Shown: piece after piece, positions 25,782 through 34,790 of the stretch
How the letters are laid out: the number at the start of each line of letters is the position of its first letter
Numbering within the stretch: position 1 is the stretch's first letter
Assembly: GCA_001512765.1 (NCBI GenBank)
Contig: LFSO01000040.1
Span: 1-64,000 of the forward strand
Direction: 5' to 3'
Source of the DNA: Clostridiales bacterium DTU053
GTDB taxonomy: Bacteria > Bacillota > Clostridia > Oscillospirales > Acutalibacteraceae
DNA length: 64,000 nt
The notes under the pieces: model-generated
Told to the model about the DNA's origin: nothing
The model's database searches: none
The model's input: the letters and a program-made list of their open reading frames with translations, nothing else
Position numbers and translations under genes: made by a program

Positions 25782-26267
25782 TTGCAATCCTCCAAAATTC
25801 TTTCCATTATCATTCGTGAAAAGAAATATAACATGGCAGTATTGCAAATTCAGAAATAAATTGTGAACAGTTTAACAAAAATCTTGAGATAAGTTGTTAA
25901 TTATTAGCTTTTAGGCAACAAATTTTCTATTAATTCCCTTTTTTGATGCTTTTAGTCACTATGTGTATAATCTTTCAACTTATTGCTTTTCATCTTATCA
26001 CTATATTAAAGTGATGTCAATTATTTAAACACTGAGCTAAAATTTTCGGCTTTTCTAACAGAAATCATACAAAAACAAAGGCATTTTTTTACATTTTATT
26101 AAAAGAAAGTTTACATTTAAAGAGTTATTTTTGACAGTTTTAATGTATTATGGCAATTTTGCTTGCAATATATTATAAAAATTATATAATAAATAGTTGA
26201 TGGCAATAAATAGCGCCTTATTTAGATTAAATATACGGTTCAATAATTGCATAACAGGAGGAGTATT
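25782..26267. other. 486-base AT-rich divergent intergenic region
   Basis: No open frame or RNA motif was recognised. It separates the minus-strand XRE pair from the plus-strand DtxR-like operon and contains the promoter at 26163-26190. A palindromic TTGCAA occurs three times (25782, 25842, 26163), once inside that promoter, but hexamers of this kind are expected by chance in AT-rich DNA. Confidence 0.6.
26163..26190 (+). promoter_or_regulatory. Likely promoter of the DtxR-like operon
   Basis: TTGCAA (26163-26168), 16-base spacer, TATAAT (26185-26190), about 80 bases before the start codon. The surrounding sequence is very AT-rich. Confidence 0.5.
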
Positions 26268-26645
26268 ATGAAAATGCAGGAATCCGGCGAGATGTATCTG
26301 GAAACCATACTACTGCTCACAAAACGCGGCGGCGATGTCCGCTCTATAGATATAGTTAACGAAATGGGCTTTTCTAAGCCGAGCATCAGCAGGGCTGTAA
26401 ATCTCTTGAAAAAGGAAGGCTACATAGATATTGACGGCGCGGGAAGAATCACTCTTACCGAAAAGGGTCTTAGTACCGCGACCGATATTTATGAAAGGCA
26501 TCAGTGCATCTCAAAGCTCCTGCAGAAAATCGGCGTCAGCCCCGAAACCGCCTCAAAGGACGCCTGCCGAATTGAGCATGTTATAAGCGAGGAATCTTTT
26601 GAAAAAATTAAAGAGTTCATAGATAACGAAAACGGAGCTAACTAG
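26268..26645 (+). CDS. DtxR/MntR-type metal-dependent regulator (short form)
   Basis: A 125-residue protein with the winged-helix N-terminus MKMQESGEMYLETI, VRSIDIVNEMGFSKPSISRAVNLLKKEGYI, followed by the helical dimerisation and metal-binding half (YERHQCISKLLQKIGVSPETASKDACRIEHVISEE in outline, with the His/Glu/Cys/Glu-His ligand pattern). It lacks the SH3-like third domain. Start ATG 26268 follows AGGAGGAG; an earlier in-frame codon at 26247 has no ribosome site. The regulator lies five bases before an amidohydrolase gene, an unexpected partner for a metal-uptake repressor. Confidence 0.87.
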   Translation: MKMQESGEMYLETILLLTKRGGDVRSIDIVNEMGFSKPSISRAVNLLKKEGYIDIDGAGRITLTEKGLSTATDIYERHQCISKLLQKIGVSPETASKDACRIEHVISEESFEKIKEFIDNENGAN

Positions 26646-26650
26646 AGAGC

Positions 26651-27847
26651 ATGAATACATCTGTTTACAATAGTCTGTTAGAAAGAATCAGAGAAATCCC
26701 GATAGTAAATACTCATTCGCACCATTTGCCTGATGAGCTTTTAATCTCAGCGGGTCTTAAAGATATTCTGTCAAACAGTTATGTTAACTGGATGTCCCCT
26801 CCTCCTGATTTTGATAATCTTAATGCTTGCGAAGAATATATAAACAAAAACTGCTCTAATACATATTTCCGCTGGCTTTTCAAGGCTTTTGAGGATTTGT
26901 ACGGCATAAAGCTCAGCAAAGACAATTTCAAAGAGCTTGACCGGAAAATTAAAGAGGCTTATGCCGATAATGAGCATCATATAAGAATCTTAAAGGAAAA
27001 CTGCCGTTTTGAGAAAATTGTGAATGAGCGTCAGCCCAACCCCGGCAGCAATTTGGGTCGTCCTGAACTCTTTTTCCCAAGCTTTAGATGCGACAGCTTT
27101 TTTTCGGCATACCTAAAGGACAAGCCCGACCCCAATAATTTCTTTGCCTATTCTCTTTTCTCCAAGCAGGAAATTAACGATATAACCGACTTTTTGTCTG
27201 AGGTAAAAAACGCGATAGCAAATAAAAAGGCGGAAGGCTGCGTCGCTTTGAAGGTGGCGATAGCCTACGAAAGACCCATGTCCTTTAAAAAGACAAATCT
27301 ATTAAAGGCTCAAAGGGCTCTTAACAATCCTCAGGCAAGCGATGAAGAAATCATTGCATTCGGCGATGCTGTTATGCACACTATTGCCGATACAGCCGCT
27401 GAGCTTGGTATCCCAGTTCAGATTCACACGGGCATGGGTCAGCTGAGAGACACAAGACCCATTATGCTCCTTGATTTTATTGAGGCTCATCCTGACACCA
27501 AATTCCATCTTCTCCATGGCGGTTTCCCGTGGTTTGACGACACCTACGCTCTGCTGCACAACTATAAGAACGTATGGTCCGACACCTGCTGGATTCCCTA
27601 CCTTTCCACCACTGCGGCTGTCGATTACTACATTAAGGCTCTTGAGGTATCCGATACCCACAGAATGACATGGGGCTGCGACACTTGGATGAGCGAGGAC
27701 GCTTACGGCGCTCTTTTAGCCATGGAGCATGCTCTTGCAAAGGCTCTTGCGATTATGATTGAGGACGGAGCCTTCGACTTTGACTATGCGGTCTATATTG
27801 CTGAGAGAATTTTAAGGCAGAACGCTTTGGAGCTGTTCTTTGCATAA
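26651..27847 (+). CDS. Amidohydrolase family protein (Amidohydro_2-like)
   Basis: A 398-residue TIM-barrel metal-dependent hydrolase with the N-terminal metal motif VNTHSHH, a central VALKVAIAYER strand, IHTGMG, HLLHGGFPW and a late Asp in WGCDTWMSEDAYG. These match the amidohydrolase-2 class that includes decarboxylases, lactonases and uronate-isomerase-like enzymes. Substrate unknown. It starts five bases after the DtxR-like gene and is almost certainly in the same transcript. A weak hairpin (around 27866-27891) follows, so downstream read-through is possible. Confidence 0.82.
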   Translation: MNTSVYNSLLERIREIPIVNTHSHHLPDELLISAGLKDILSNSYVNWMSPPPDFDNLNACEEYINKNCSNTYFRWLFKAFEDLYGIKLSKDNFKELDRKIKEAYADNEHHIRILKENCRFEKIVNERQPNPGSNLGRPELFFPSFRCDSFFSAYLKDKPDPNNFFAYSLFSKQEINDITDFLSEVKNAIANKKAEGCVALKVAIAYERPMSFKKTNLLKAQRALNNPQASDEEIIAFGDAVMHTIADTAAELGIPVQIHTGMGQLRDTRPIMLLDFIEAHPDTKFHLLHGGFPWFDDTYALLHNYKNVWSDTCWIPYLSTTAAVDYYIKALEVSDTHRMTWGCDTWMSEDAYGALLAMEHALAKALAIMIEDGAFDFDYAVYIAERILRQNALELFFA

Positions 27848-27990
27848 AAAGCAGATTTGTGCTTAACAAGATTGTTTTTATGTGATACAATCTTTTGGAT
27901 TTTGGATTTTTGAGAGCCGCACATATCGCAGCTTTAGCTGTGTAAATGCGGTATATCTTTTTGTTTTTAAATAGATTCGTGGGGGTTCAT

Positions 27991-29481
27991 ATGATTCGCA
28001 AAATCGGTTTTGACAACGATGCTTACATAAAGAAGCAATCGGAGCAGATTATGAGGCGCATTGATACTTTCGGCGGCAAGCTGTACCTTGAGTTCGGCGG
28101 CAAGCTGTTTGACGACTATCACGCCGCAAGGGTTCTGCCCGGTTTCCTTCCCGATACAAAAATTAAGATGCTGCAGGAAATCAAGGACGACCTGGAGATT
28201 GTCATAGTAATTAACGCGACTGACATTGAAAAGAACAAAATCCGCCGCGACCTCGGCATCTCATACAACCTCGATGTATTAAGGCTTATCGACGCGTTCC
28301 GAGGCATGGGTCTTTATGTGGGCAGCGTTGTTATAACTCAGTTCAATTCTCAGCCCAACACCATTCTTTACAAATCTAAGCTGGAGCAGCTTGGGGTAAA
28401 GGTTTTCCTGCATTACACCATAGACGACTATCCGTATGACATCAGCACAATAGTCAGCGAAAACGGTTTTGGCAGGAACGAATACATAGAAACAACAAGG
28501 CCGCTTGTTGTGGTTACCGCCCCCGGTCCCGGCAGCGGAAAGATGGCAACATGCCTTTCACAGCTTTATCATGAGAATTTAAGGGGCGTTAAGGCAGGAT
28601 ACGCAAAATTTGAGACCTTCCCTATATGGAATCTGCCATTAAAGCACCCCGTAAACCTTGCTTATGAGGCCGCAACCGCCGACCTTAACGATGTAAACAT
28701 GATTGACCCGTATCACCTTGAGGCATACGGCATTACAAGCATAAATTACAACAGGGATGTTGAAGTCTTCCCCGTACTTAACACCATATTTGATAAAATC
28801 GCGGGCAAAAGCCCGTATAAATCACCTACAGACATGGGAGTCAATATGGCAGGACACTGTATTATTGATGACGAAGCAGTAAGTCAGGCTGCGAAAGATG
28901 AGATTATACGCCGCTACTTTGCCGCTCTTTGCGATTTGCGCAAGGGCTCGGGCACCGATATGGCTGTTCAGAAAATTGAGCTGCTTATGAAGCAGGCGGG
29001 AATTTCGGTTGACGACAGAATTGTTGTTGGCGAGGCTCTTAACCGCTCCGCAAATACAAACAATCAGCCCGCCGTCGCCATAGAGCTGCCCGACGGACGC
29101 ATTGTTACGGGCAAAACCTCCGACCTTTTGGGCGCCGCCGCTGCGGCTCTGCTCAATGCGGTCAAGGCACTGGGCGGAATCGACAAGGAGGTTCACCTTG
29201 TTGACCCCAAACTTATTAAGCCTATTCAGAAATTAAAGATATATATGCTGGGCAATCAAAATCCCCGACTTCATTCCGATGAGGTGCTGATTTCCCTTTC
29301 TATCAGCGCGGCGGAAAACGAAGCCGCTAGAATTGCCTTTAACCAGCTTTCAAATCTCAGAGGCTGCGAGGCTCACTCTACAGTTATTCTCTCTCAGGTT
29401 GACGAGGATACATACCGCAGGCTCGGCATAAATCTTACTTGCGAACCTCAGTATCAGACCAAAAAGCTTTACCATAAATAA
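27991..29481 (+). CDS. DUF1846 family protein
   Basis: A 496-residue protein that begins [20 protein letters not shown] and shows the DUF1846 blocks [45 protein letters not shown] and [12 protein letters not shown]. The start is ATG 27991, just after GGGGG; the frame extends to 27946 without a ribosome site. Structural genomics has shown this family to be a large homooligomer of unknown reaction. The GPGSGK stretch may bind a nucleotide or a phosphorylated ligand. The DUF4091 gene follows after 13 bases and is probably in the same transcript. Confidence 0.85.
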   Translation: MIRKIGFDNDAYIKKQSEQIMRRIDTFGGKLYLEFGGKLFDDYHAARVLPGFLPDTKIKMLQEIKDDLEIVIVINATDIEKNKIRRDLGISYNLDVLRLIDAFRGMGLYVGSVVITQFNSQPNTILYKSKLEQLGVKVFLHYTIDDYPYDISTIVSENGFGRNEYIETTRPLVVVTAPGPGSGKMATCLSQLYHENLRGVKAGYAKFETFPIWNLPLKHPVNLAYEAATADLNDVNMIDPYHLEAYGITSINYNRDVEVFPVLNTIFDKIAGKSPYKSPTDMGVNMAGHCIIDDEAVSQAAKDEIIRRYFAALCDLRKGSGTDMAVQKIELLMKQAGISVDDRIVVGEALNRSANTNNQPAVAIELPDGRIVTGKTSDLLGAAAAALLNAVKALGGIDKEVHLVDPKLIKPIQKLKIYMLGNQNPRLHSDEVLISLSISAAENEAARIAFNQLSNLRGCEAHSTVILSQVDEDTYRRLGINLTCEPQYQTKKLYHK

Positions 29482-29494
29482 ATCGGAGGTTTGT

Positions 29495-31111
29495 ATGAAG
29501 CTAATAGCTTTAAGTTCTCTCAGCAAGGTTTTTAATGATGAAAAACCTACTGACAGCGGCTTTAAATCCCTATCAATGCTTTTAAATGAGCGCCGTTCTT
29601 TTCAGGTCGCCTTTCAAAATAAGGCGAACGACAGCATTACTTTCAGCATTGACTCAGAGCTGAAGGGCTTTATCAAGGCGTATCTGGTAAAATGCATCCC
29701 CTCAAAGCTGGCGGCGTACCCCGACCACGACGATTATGTTTTGAGAAACGGCGAGAGCGGGCTTTATCCCGATTTGCTCTGCCCCATAAAAGAAAACACG
29801 CCCTTCTCAGCCGCGGAGGGCTGGAACAGCGTTTGGCTTGAGATTGTTCCCGATGAAAGCGTCAAGCCCGCAAACTACATAGTAAAAGTAAATATTCAGG
29901 TTGGAGAACTTAAAGCTGAGGAAGAAGTTGAAGTAAATATTATTGACAAGCTGCTGCCCGCGCAGGAGCTTATATTCACAAACTGGTTCCATTCAGACTG
30001 CCTTGCCACATATTACGGCGTTGAGGTTTTAAGCGAGAGGCACTGGGAGATTATTGAGAGCTTTGTTAAAACCGCTGTGGAGCACGGTTTGAATCTGCTT
30101 CTTACCCCGATTTTCACCCCACCCCTTGATACCGCCGTCGGCGGCGAGCGTCCCACGGTTCAGCTTGTGGATGTTTACCGCAAGGGCTATAAATACAGCT
30201 TTGACTTTACAAAACTCAAACGCTGGATTGAGATGGCGGACAGAAACGGGGTTAAATACTTTGAAATTTCCCACCTTTTCACCCAGTGGGGCGCAAAGCA
30301 CGCGCCGAAAATTATGGGCTGCTTTAAGGGCGAATATGTAAAGCTCTTCGGCTGGGAAACAAAGGCCGAAAGTCAGGGCTACAGGAACTTTTTAAGACAG
30401 TTTGCCGAGGCTTTCAATAAATTTGTGGCGGAGAATAATCTAAAAGACAGGATATTCATTCATGTTTCCGACGAGCCGCACATGAGGGATTTGGTACACT
30501 ACCGCAGAGCGGCAAAACTTATTAAAGAGATTTTCCCCGATTACAGGACCCTTGACGCTCTTTCAGATTATGAGTTCTACAAAAAGGGGCTTGTGGAGAC
30601 CCCCGTTCCCGCCGAGAATCATATTGAGCCCTTTGTGGGCAAGGTTCCGAGGCTGTGGACATACTACTGCTGCGGACAGTATAAAAACTATGTGCCCAAC
30701 AGATTCTTCGCAATGCCCTCACAGAGAAACGAGATTCTGGGCTTTTTGCTTTACAAATACAGCTGCGAGGGTTTTCTGCAGTGGGGATATAACTTCTGGT
30801 ATTCCCAGTACTCAATCAGGGAGATTAACCCCTTTACCGAATCCGACGCGGGCGGAGCGTTCCCATCGGGTGACGCTTATGTGGTATATCCCGCTCCCGA
30901 CGGAACGCCTTATACATCTCTGAGACTCAAGGTTTTCTATGACGGTCTCCAGGATTTAAGGCTTTTAAAGCTGCTTGAGAAAAAAATCGGCAGAGATGAG
31001 GTTATTAAGGTTCTTGAAAAAGGTCTTGCCGCTCCCCTTTCATTTACCGATTATCCAAGGAGCGATGAGTGGCTCTTAAACAAGCGTGAAGAAATAATAA
31101 GGATGCTCTAA
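29495..31111 (+). CDS. DUF4091 protein (putative glycoside hydrolase-like)
   Basis: A 538-residue protein. The N-terminal ~150 residues look like a beta-sandwich. A TIM-barrel-like part follows, with FTNWFHSDCLATYYGVEVLS, HLFTQWGAKHAPKI, FIHVSDEPHM and FLQWGYNFWYSQYS, typical of DUF4091 (PF13320). The conserved DEP and WGYNFW segments suggest a carbohydrate-active site, but activity is not established for the family. No signal peptide. ATG after GGAGG, 13 bases after the DUF1846 gene, ended by a good terminator. Confidence 0.85.
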   Translation: MKLIALSSLSKVFNDEKPTDSGFKSLSMLLNERRSFQVAFQNKANDSITFSIDSELKGFIKAYLVKCIPSKLAAYPDHDDYVLRNGESGLYPDLLCPIKENTPFSAAEGWNSVWLEIVPDESVKPANYIVKVNIQVGELKAEEEVEVNIIDKLLPAQELIFTNWFHSDCLATYYGVEVLSERHWEIIESFVKTAVEHGLNLLLTPIFTPPLDTAVGGERPTVQLVDVYRKGYKYSFDFTKLKRWIEMADRNGVKYFEISHLFTQWGAKHAPKIMGCFKGEYVKLFGWETKAESQGYRNFLRQFAEAFNKFVAENNLKDRIFIHVSDEPHMRDLVHYRRAAKLIKEIFPDYRTLDALSDYEFYKKGLVETPVPAENHIEPFVGKVPRLWTYYCCGQYKNYVPNRFFAMPSQRNEILGFLLYKYSCEGFLQWGYNFWYSQYSIREINPFTESDAGGAFPSGDAYVVYPAPDGTPYTSLRLKVFYDGLQDLRLLKLLEKKIGRDEVIKVLEKGLAAPLSFTDYPRSDEWLLNKREEIIRML

Positions 31112-31116
31112 TAATA

Positions 31117-31143
31117 AAACCCCTCTTTCGAGGGGTTTCTTTT
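31117..31143. terminator. Bidirectional terminator between DUF4091 and TldE-type genes
   Basis: Nine-pair stem (31117-31125 with 31130-31138), TTTC loop, T-run to the right and A-rich DNA to the left. Confidence 0.85.
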
Positions 31144-32444
31144 TATTCAACCTTGCCCGAAACGGTTATGCCGTCAAAGCGTATCCACGGGAGCTTGGTG
31201 TGGCCGTCGCAGATAACTTCCTTTGAAATTCCCGAAATATTCTTCAGCATGGCGGCGATGTTGCCGCTTATCATGGTTTCTGTAATAGGCTTTGAGATTC
31301 TGCCGTTTTCAATAAGGAAGCTGTTTTTGGCGACGCCTGAAAAGTCGCCGTTGATTGCGGGTGAACCGCCCGAGAAACGGCAAACCAGAATGCCCTTTTC
31401 GGTGCTCTTGATTATTTCGTCAAGAGACTGCTCTCCGGGGGCGACCACATAGCAGCTGCTGGAGTTCTTGGCTCTGCTCTCGCCCGTCTTTCTTGCCGCA
31501 TAGTCGGAAAGACAGAAAGACTCAAGCACTCCGTTCTTTATAATGTCATAGTTTTCGCTTATATAGCCGTCATCGGTAATTCTCTCTCCCGCAACCATGC
31601 ACTCGTCCAAGGGATTTACAGAGAGTGTAAGGCAGTCGGAGGCGACCTTTTGGCCCAGCATATTACGCCACGGGCTTGTTCCGTCAATAATTGTGCCGTC
31701 GGAGACAAAATTGCCCACAGCCATTGAGATAAAGTCGGCAAGGCAGGAGGGAACAATAATAGCCTGACCCTCAAACTTTCCTGTAAAGGCTTCAGCGTCA
31801 AGCAGCTTTACGGTTTGGTCAAATATATCCCTCTGACCCGCAAGCTCTATGATGCTGTCCTCAAGTGAAGTAAAGGCAATTTCAAAATAATTGAACGATG
31901 TGGTTTTCTCTCCGTCATGGGCTGAGAACATGGGAGTGAGTGAATAGTAGCCGTTCTTGTAATTGAACTCAACGCCGTTTGTGTTCATAAAGACGGTTTC
32001 GGCGCAGGAGTAGTCGGCTATAAGCTGTTCTAAGACAATCTGCGGATAGGTTTTCTTAATCTCGTCCACATATTCCTTGATTCTGAAGAAGAACTTTTCC
32101 TTGTCGGGACTTAATACGCCTTTTTCAAAGCTCTTGTTTTCTGTCAGCTCCGCAATGCGCACAGCGTCATCCACAACGGAGGCGTTGGCGGCCGCTACGC
32201 ATTCCTCGGCAGCTTTGATTATATCCTCTTCGTTCAGCGAGTTTATGAACATCGTACCCTTTTTGCCGTCTTTTATAGCCTTCATGGCGACTCCCGCGTC
32301 AAAAAGGGAAATCATCTTGGTAAACTCGCTGTTTTCCGCATCTATTTCTTCCGACAGACCCGTAGTAACGACGCACTGGGCATGGTCTGCGCCTGCTTTT
32401 TTCAGGGCATCAAGAGTAAATACTGCAATTTCTTTATTAGTCAT
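31143..32444 (-). CDS. TldD/PmbA family protein, TldE (PmbA) type subunit
   Basis: A 433-residue member of the TldD/PmbA family that lacks the HExxxH zinc motif of the active subunit, as expected for the TldE/PmbA partner. Family blocks seen include LEQLIADYSCAETVFMNTNGVE, CMVAGERITDDGY, SSCYVVAPGE and SGVAKNSFLIENGRI. The active protease forms from a TldD-TldE heterodimer that cleaves unfolded peptides and trims some ribosomally made peptides. It starts 27 bases after the TldD gene with AAAGGG upstream, and ends at the terminator shared with DUF4091. Confidence 0.88.
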   Translation of the reverse strand: MTNKEIAVFTLDALKKAGADHAQCVVTTGLSEEIDAENSEFTKMISLFDAGVAMKAIKDGKKGTMFINSLNEEDIIKAAEECVAAANASVVDDAVRIAELTENKSFEKGVLSPDKEKFFFRIKEYVDEIKKTYPQIVLEQLIADYSCAETVFMNTNGVEFNYKNGYYSLTPMFSAHDGEKTTSFNYFEIAFTSLEDSIIELAGQRDIFDQTVKLLDAEAFTGKFEGQAIIVPSCLADFISMAVGNFVSDGTIIDGTSPWRNMLGQKVASDCLTLSVNPLDECMVAGERITDDGYISENYDIIKNGVLESFCLSDYAARKTGESRAKNSSSCYVVAPGEQSLDEIIKSTEKGILVCRFSGGSPAINGDFSGVAKNSFLIENGRISKPITETMISGNIAAMLKNISGISKEVICDGHTKLPWIRFDGITVSGKVE

Positions 32445-32471
32445 ACGGACATCCCTTTCATAAAATGGCTT

Positions 32472-33854
32472 TTATCTGCCGCCTATATTAACCTTGCACT
32501 TGATGGCGGGGCCGCCCATTGAAACGGGCATAAGCTGCTTTTTGCCGCAGTATCCCGATGAACTCCAGACCATATCGTCTGACACCATATCCACAGTTTT
32601 TAGCATTTCAAAGGCAACGCCAGAAATTGTGGTATCTCTTAAGGCTCTGCCGAGTTTTCCGTTTTTAATCTCATAGCCCATGGTGATGCCGAACATGAAT
32701 TCGCCGGTGGTGTCTGCCTGACCGTTCTGGGTTCTGGTAAGATAATATCCGTTGTCTATTGAGGCAATCATATCCGACAGCTTGTCCTTGCCGGGCAGAA
32801 TTGCTGTGTTTCTCATTCTGATAAGGGGTTCGTCAGAGAATTTATGCGCCCTTGCGTTTCCTGTGGGCTTTACATCATAGTACATTGCGCTCTCTCTGTT
32901 GTGCATATAGCCCACAAGTATGCCGTCTTTTATAAGCACCGCGTCTTCGCAAGGTGTTCCCTCGTCGTCCACATAGACGGGCAGCGGAACGGGCTTGCCC
33001 AAAGCTGTATGGGCAAAGTCTATCATTGTGATTTTATCCGAGGCTACCTCTCTGCCAAGGGTTTTTGAGGCTACGGAGCCTGCCATGACAAGGTCTGCCT
33101 CTACGGTGTGACCTACCGCTTCGTGGGCCAGCATTCCCGCAAGGGTCGCGTCGAGAACCACATCTCGGAGACCCGCGTTGGGGAATATGCCTTCCCTTTT
33201 CTGCATTAGCTCCTCATACAGCTTGTCTATTTCCTTGTGGCAGTCCTCGGGGCTCTTGTAAAGCTCATCGAAATAGCCCTCGCCGCCGCCTATCGGCTCA
33301 AAAAGCTCGACGGTGTCGCCGTCGGGGGTTTCAGCCGACAGCACCACATAGATATATGCGCGGGGCATTATGGCATGGGAATAGCCACCTTCGCTTGTGT
33401 AAAGGAGCTTTTCCATACTGTCCGCCCTTGCTATTACGGTGCGGCTCGCAAGGTTTTTGTATTTATTCGTAATATAGTCGTCAAGCTCCCTGCAAAAGTC
33501 GATATACGCGCTTTGGGGAACATCCACATAATCTCTTTTGAGGGGGTTGAAGGGGGGCTGAACGGGTACTAGCGGAGGCTTGCCCCTGCCTGCGTGGGTG
33601 TTAAGGAAATCGGCGTTATTCCTTGCCGCTGTGAGCACATCCGAAATTGCCTCATCCGTGTACTCACCTTTAGCGGCAAAACCCCAAACGCCGTTTTTGT
33701 AAACCCTTGCGCAAACACCCGAGCTCTGTGAGCGGACATTGGACACAAGGTTGCCGCTGACGATTGAAACTCCTCTGTTTGTATTTATCTGCGCTCTTAA
33801 TTCTGCGTGCTCAGGTATGCCTGAGATATGCTTCTTTAAAAGGTCATTCAGCAA
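32472..33854 (-). CDS. tldD: TldD family metalloprotease subunit
   Basis: A 460-residue zinc protease with the HExxxH motif in LAHEAVGHTVEADLV, followed by SDKITMIDFAHTALG, VDDEGTPCEDAVLIKDG and MHNRESAMYYDVKPTGNARA, the TldD signature blocks. The start is TTG at 33854, eight bases after GGAG. It pairs with the TldE-type protein encoded immediately downstream. No precursor-peptide gene was found nearby, so housekeeping peptide turnover is the likelier role. Confidence 0.92.
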   Translation of the reverse strand: MLNDLLKKHISGIPEHAELRAQINTNRGVSIVSGNLVSNVRSQSSGVCARVYKNGVWGFAAKGEYTDEAISDVLTAARNNADFLNTHAGRGKPPLVPVQPPFNPLKRDYVDVPQSAYIDFCRELDDYITNKYKNLASRTVIARADSMEKLLYTSEGGYSHAIMPRAYIYVVLSAETPDGDTVELFEPIGGGEGYFDELYKSPEDCHKEIDKLYEELMQKREGIFPNAGLRDVVLDATLAGMLAHEAVGHTVEADLVMAGSVASKTLGREVASDKITMIDFAHTALGKPVPLPVYVDDEGTPCEDAVLIKDGILVGYMHNRESAMYYDVKPTGNARAHKFSDEPLIRMRNTAILPGKDKLSDMIASIDNGYYLTRTQNGQADTTGEFMFGITMGYEIKNGKLGRALRDTTISGVAFEMLKTVDMVSDDMVWSSSGYCGKKQLMPVSMGGPAIKCKVNIGGR

Positions 33855-33893
33855 AATATCATCTCCAAATGAAACGATTTGGTTTCAAGTACT

Positions 33894-33923
33894 AGTATAT
33901 CCAATATTTGTATAATACCACAA
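33894..33923 (-). promoter_or_regulatory. Likely promoter of tldD
   Basis: TTGTGG (33918-33923), 18-base spacer, TATACT (33894-33899) on the minus strand. Confidence 0.5.
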
Positions 33924-33979
33924 ATTAATAGCATAAACAATGATGTTATAATGCCGTCTTTCATAAGATTTTAGGCTTA

Positions 33980-34008
33980 TTGACTAAGATTAGAATATAT
34001 ATTATTAT
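33980..34008 (+). promoter_or_regulatory. Likely promoter of the PAP2 phosphatase gene
   Basis: TTGACT (33980-33985), 17-base spacer, TATTAT (34003-34008), about 45 bases before the start codon. Confidence 0.6.
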
Positions 34009-34051
34009 GGATGAAACTGTGCTTTTTATTTTCTTTTAATTGGAGGATATT

Positions 34052-34672
34052 ATGGAGGCTATTTACAATTTTGACCACGCTGTATTTCAGTTTGTCCAAA
34101 AGTACATATGGAACGAGTCAATACTCCACCCCATAATGAAGGTAATAACCACTTTGGGCGACGGCGGCACCATATGGATTATTATTGCCCTAATTCTCTT
34201 ATTTACCAAAAAATATCGCAAATACGGCTTTATGATGGCTGCGGGTCTTATAATAACCCTTGTTGTAAACGACAATATCTTAAAGCCCCTTATAGCAAGA
34301 CCTCGTCCCTTTGATTTTGAGGGATGGACCGATTTTATTTATCCCGAAATAATTAAAAGACCGGACGGTTTCTCCTTCCCCTCGGGCCATACAACCTCCT
34401 CCTTCCTTTCCACTGTGCCGCTTTTGAAGGCGAATAAAAAGTTCGGAATTCCCGCTTTGGTTCTGGCGGCTCTGATTGCCTTCTCAAGAGTATATGTGTT
34501 CGTTCACTATCCCACGGATATTCTTGGCGGCATTGTAATGGGCTTTATTTACGGTCTTCTCGGCTGCCTTATAGTTGACCAAATTTATAAGGCAATCGAA
34601 AGAAGAAAAATGAAAAAGAGAATGGAAAGCAAGACAGAAGAAGCAACAGAAGAAACAACCGTTAACGCATAA
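34052..34672 (+). CDS. PAP2-family membrane phosphatase
   Basis: A 206-residue integral membrane protein with five or six hydrophobic segments and all three phosphatase motifs: KPLIARPRP, PSGHTTS and SRVYVFVHYPTD. Members dephosphorylate lipid phosphates such as undecaprenyl pyrophosphate or phosphatidic acid on the outer face of the membrane; the substrate is not readable here. Start is ATG 34052 after GGAGG. The C-terminal tail is highly charged (KMKKRMESKTEEATEE). It is monocistronic with its own promoter and terminator. Confidence 0.9.
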   Translation: MEAIYNFDHAVFQFVQKYIWNESILHPIMKVITTLGDGGTIWIIIALILLFTKKYRKYGFMMAAGLIITLVVNDNILKPLIARPRPFDFEGWTDFIYPEIIKRPDGFSFPSGHTTSSFLSTVPLLKANKKFGIPALVLAALIAFSRVYVFVHYPTDILGGIVMGFIYGLLGCLIVDQIYKAIERRKMKKRMESKTEEATEETTVNA

Positions 34673-34713
34673 AAAAAAGAGCGGAAGGCTGCGGCTTTTC
34701 GCTCTTTTTTTGT
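34671..34713 (+). terminator. Terminator of the PAP2 gene
   Basis: Stem of AAGAGCG with CGCTCTT extended by an AAG/CTT pairing, GC-rich loop, flanked by an A-run and a T-run. Confidence 0.85.
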
Positions 34714-34732
34714 TTACTCCGCCCCGCTTTAA

Positions 34733-34761
34733 TTGAATTTAAAGGAACGCTGTGATAGAAT
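34733..34761 (+). promoter_or_regulatory. Promoter of the deaminase-PNP-mtnA operon
   Basis: TTGAAT (34733-34738), 17-base spacer, TAGAAT (34756-34761), 30 bases before the GTG start codon. Confidence 0.55.
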
Positions 34762-34790
34762 AATTTAACAATTCAAAAGGGGGAATTCTT

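Noticed and set aside
25782-26168. Three TTGCAA palindromes near the XRE and DtxR genes as a shared operator
   Set aside because: The hexamer is short, the region is AT-rich, spacing is irregular and one copy is simply a -35 box; not enough to call an operator.
27866-27895. Hairpin after the amidohydrolase gene as a terminator
   Set aside because: Eight-pair stem with an 11-base loop and no proper T-run; left as a weak signal only.
31143-33854. TldD/TldE pair as part of a peptide-antibiotic (RiPP) cluster
   Set aside because: No precursor peptide, modifying enzyme or exporter nearby; the pair is a common housekeeping module.
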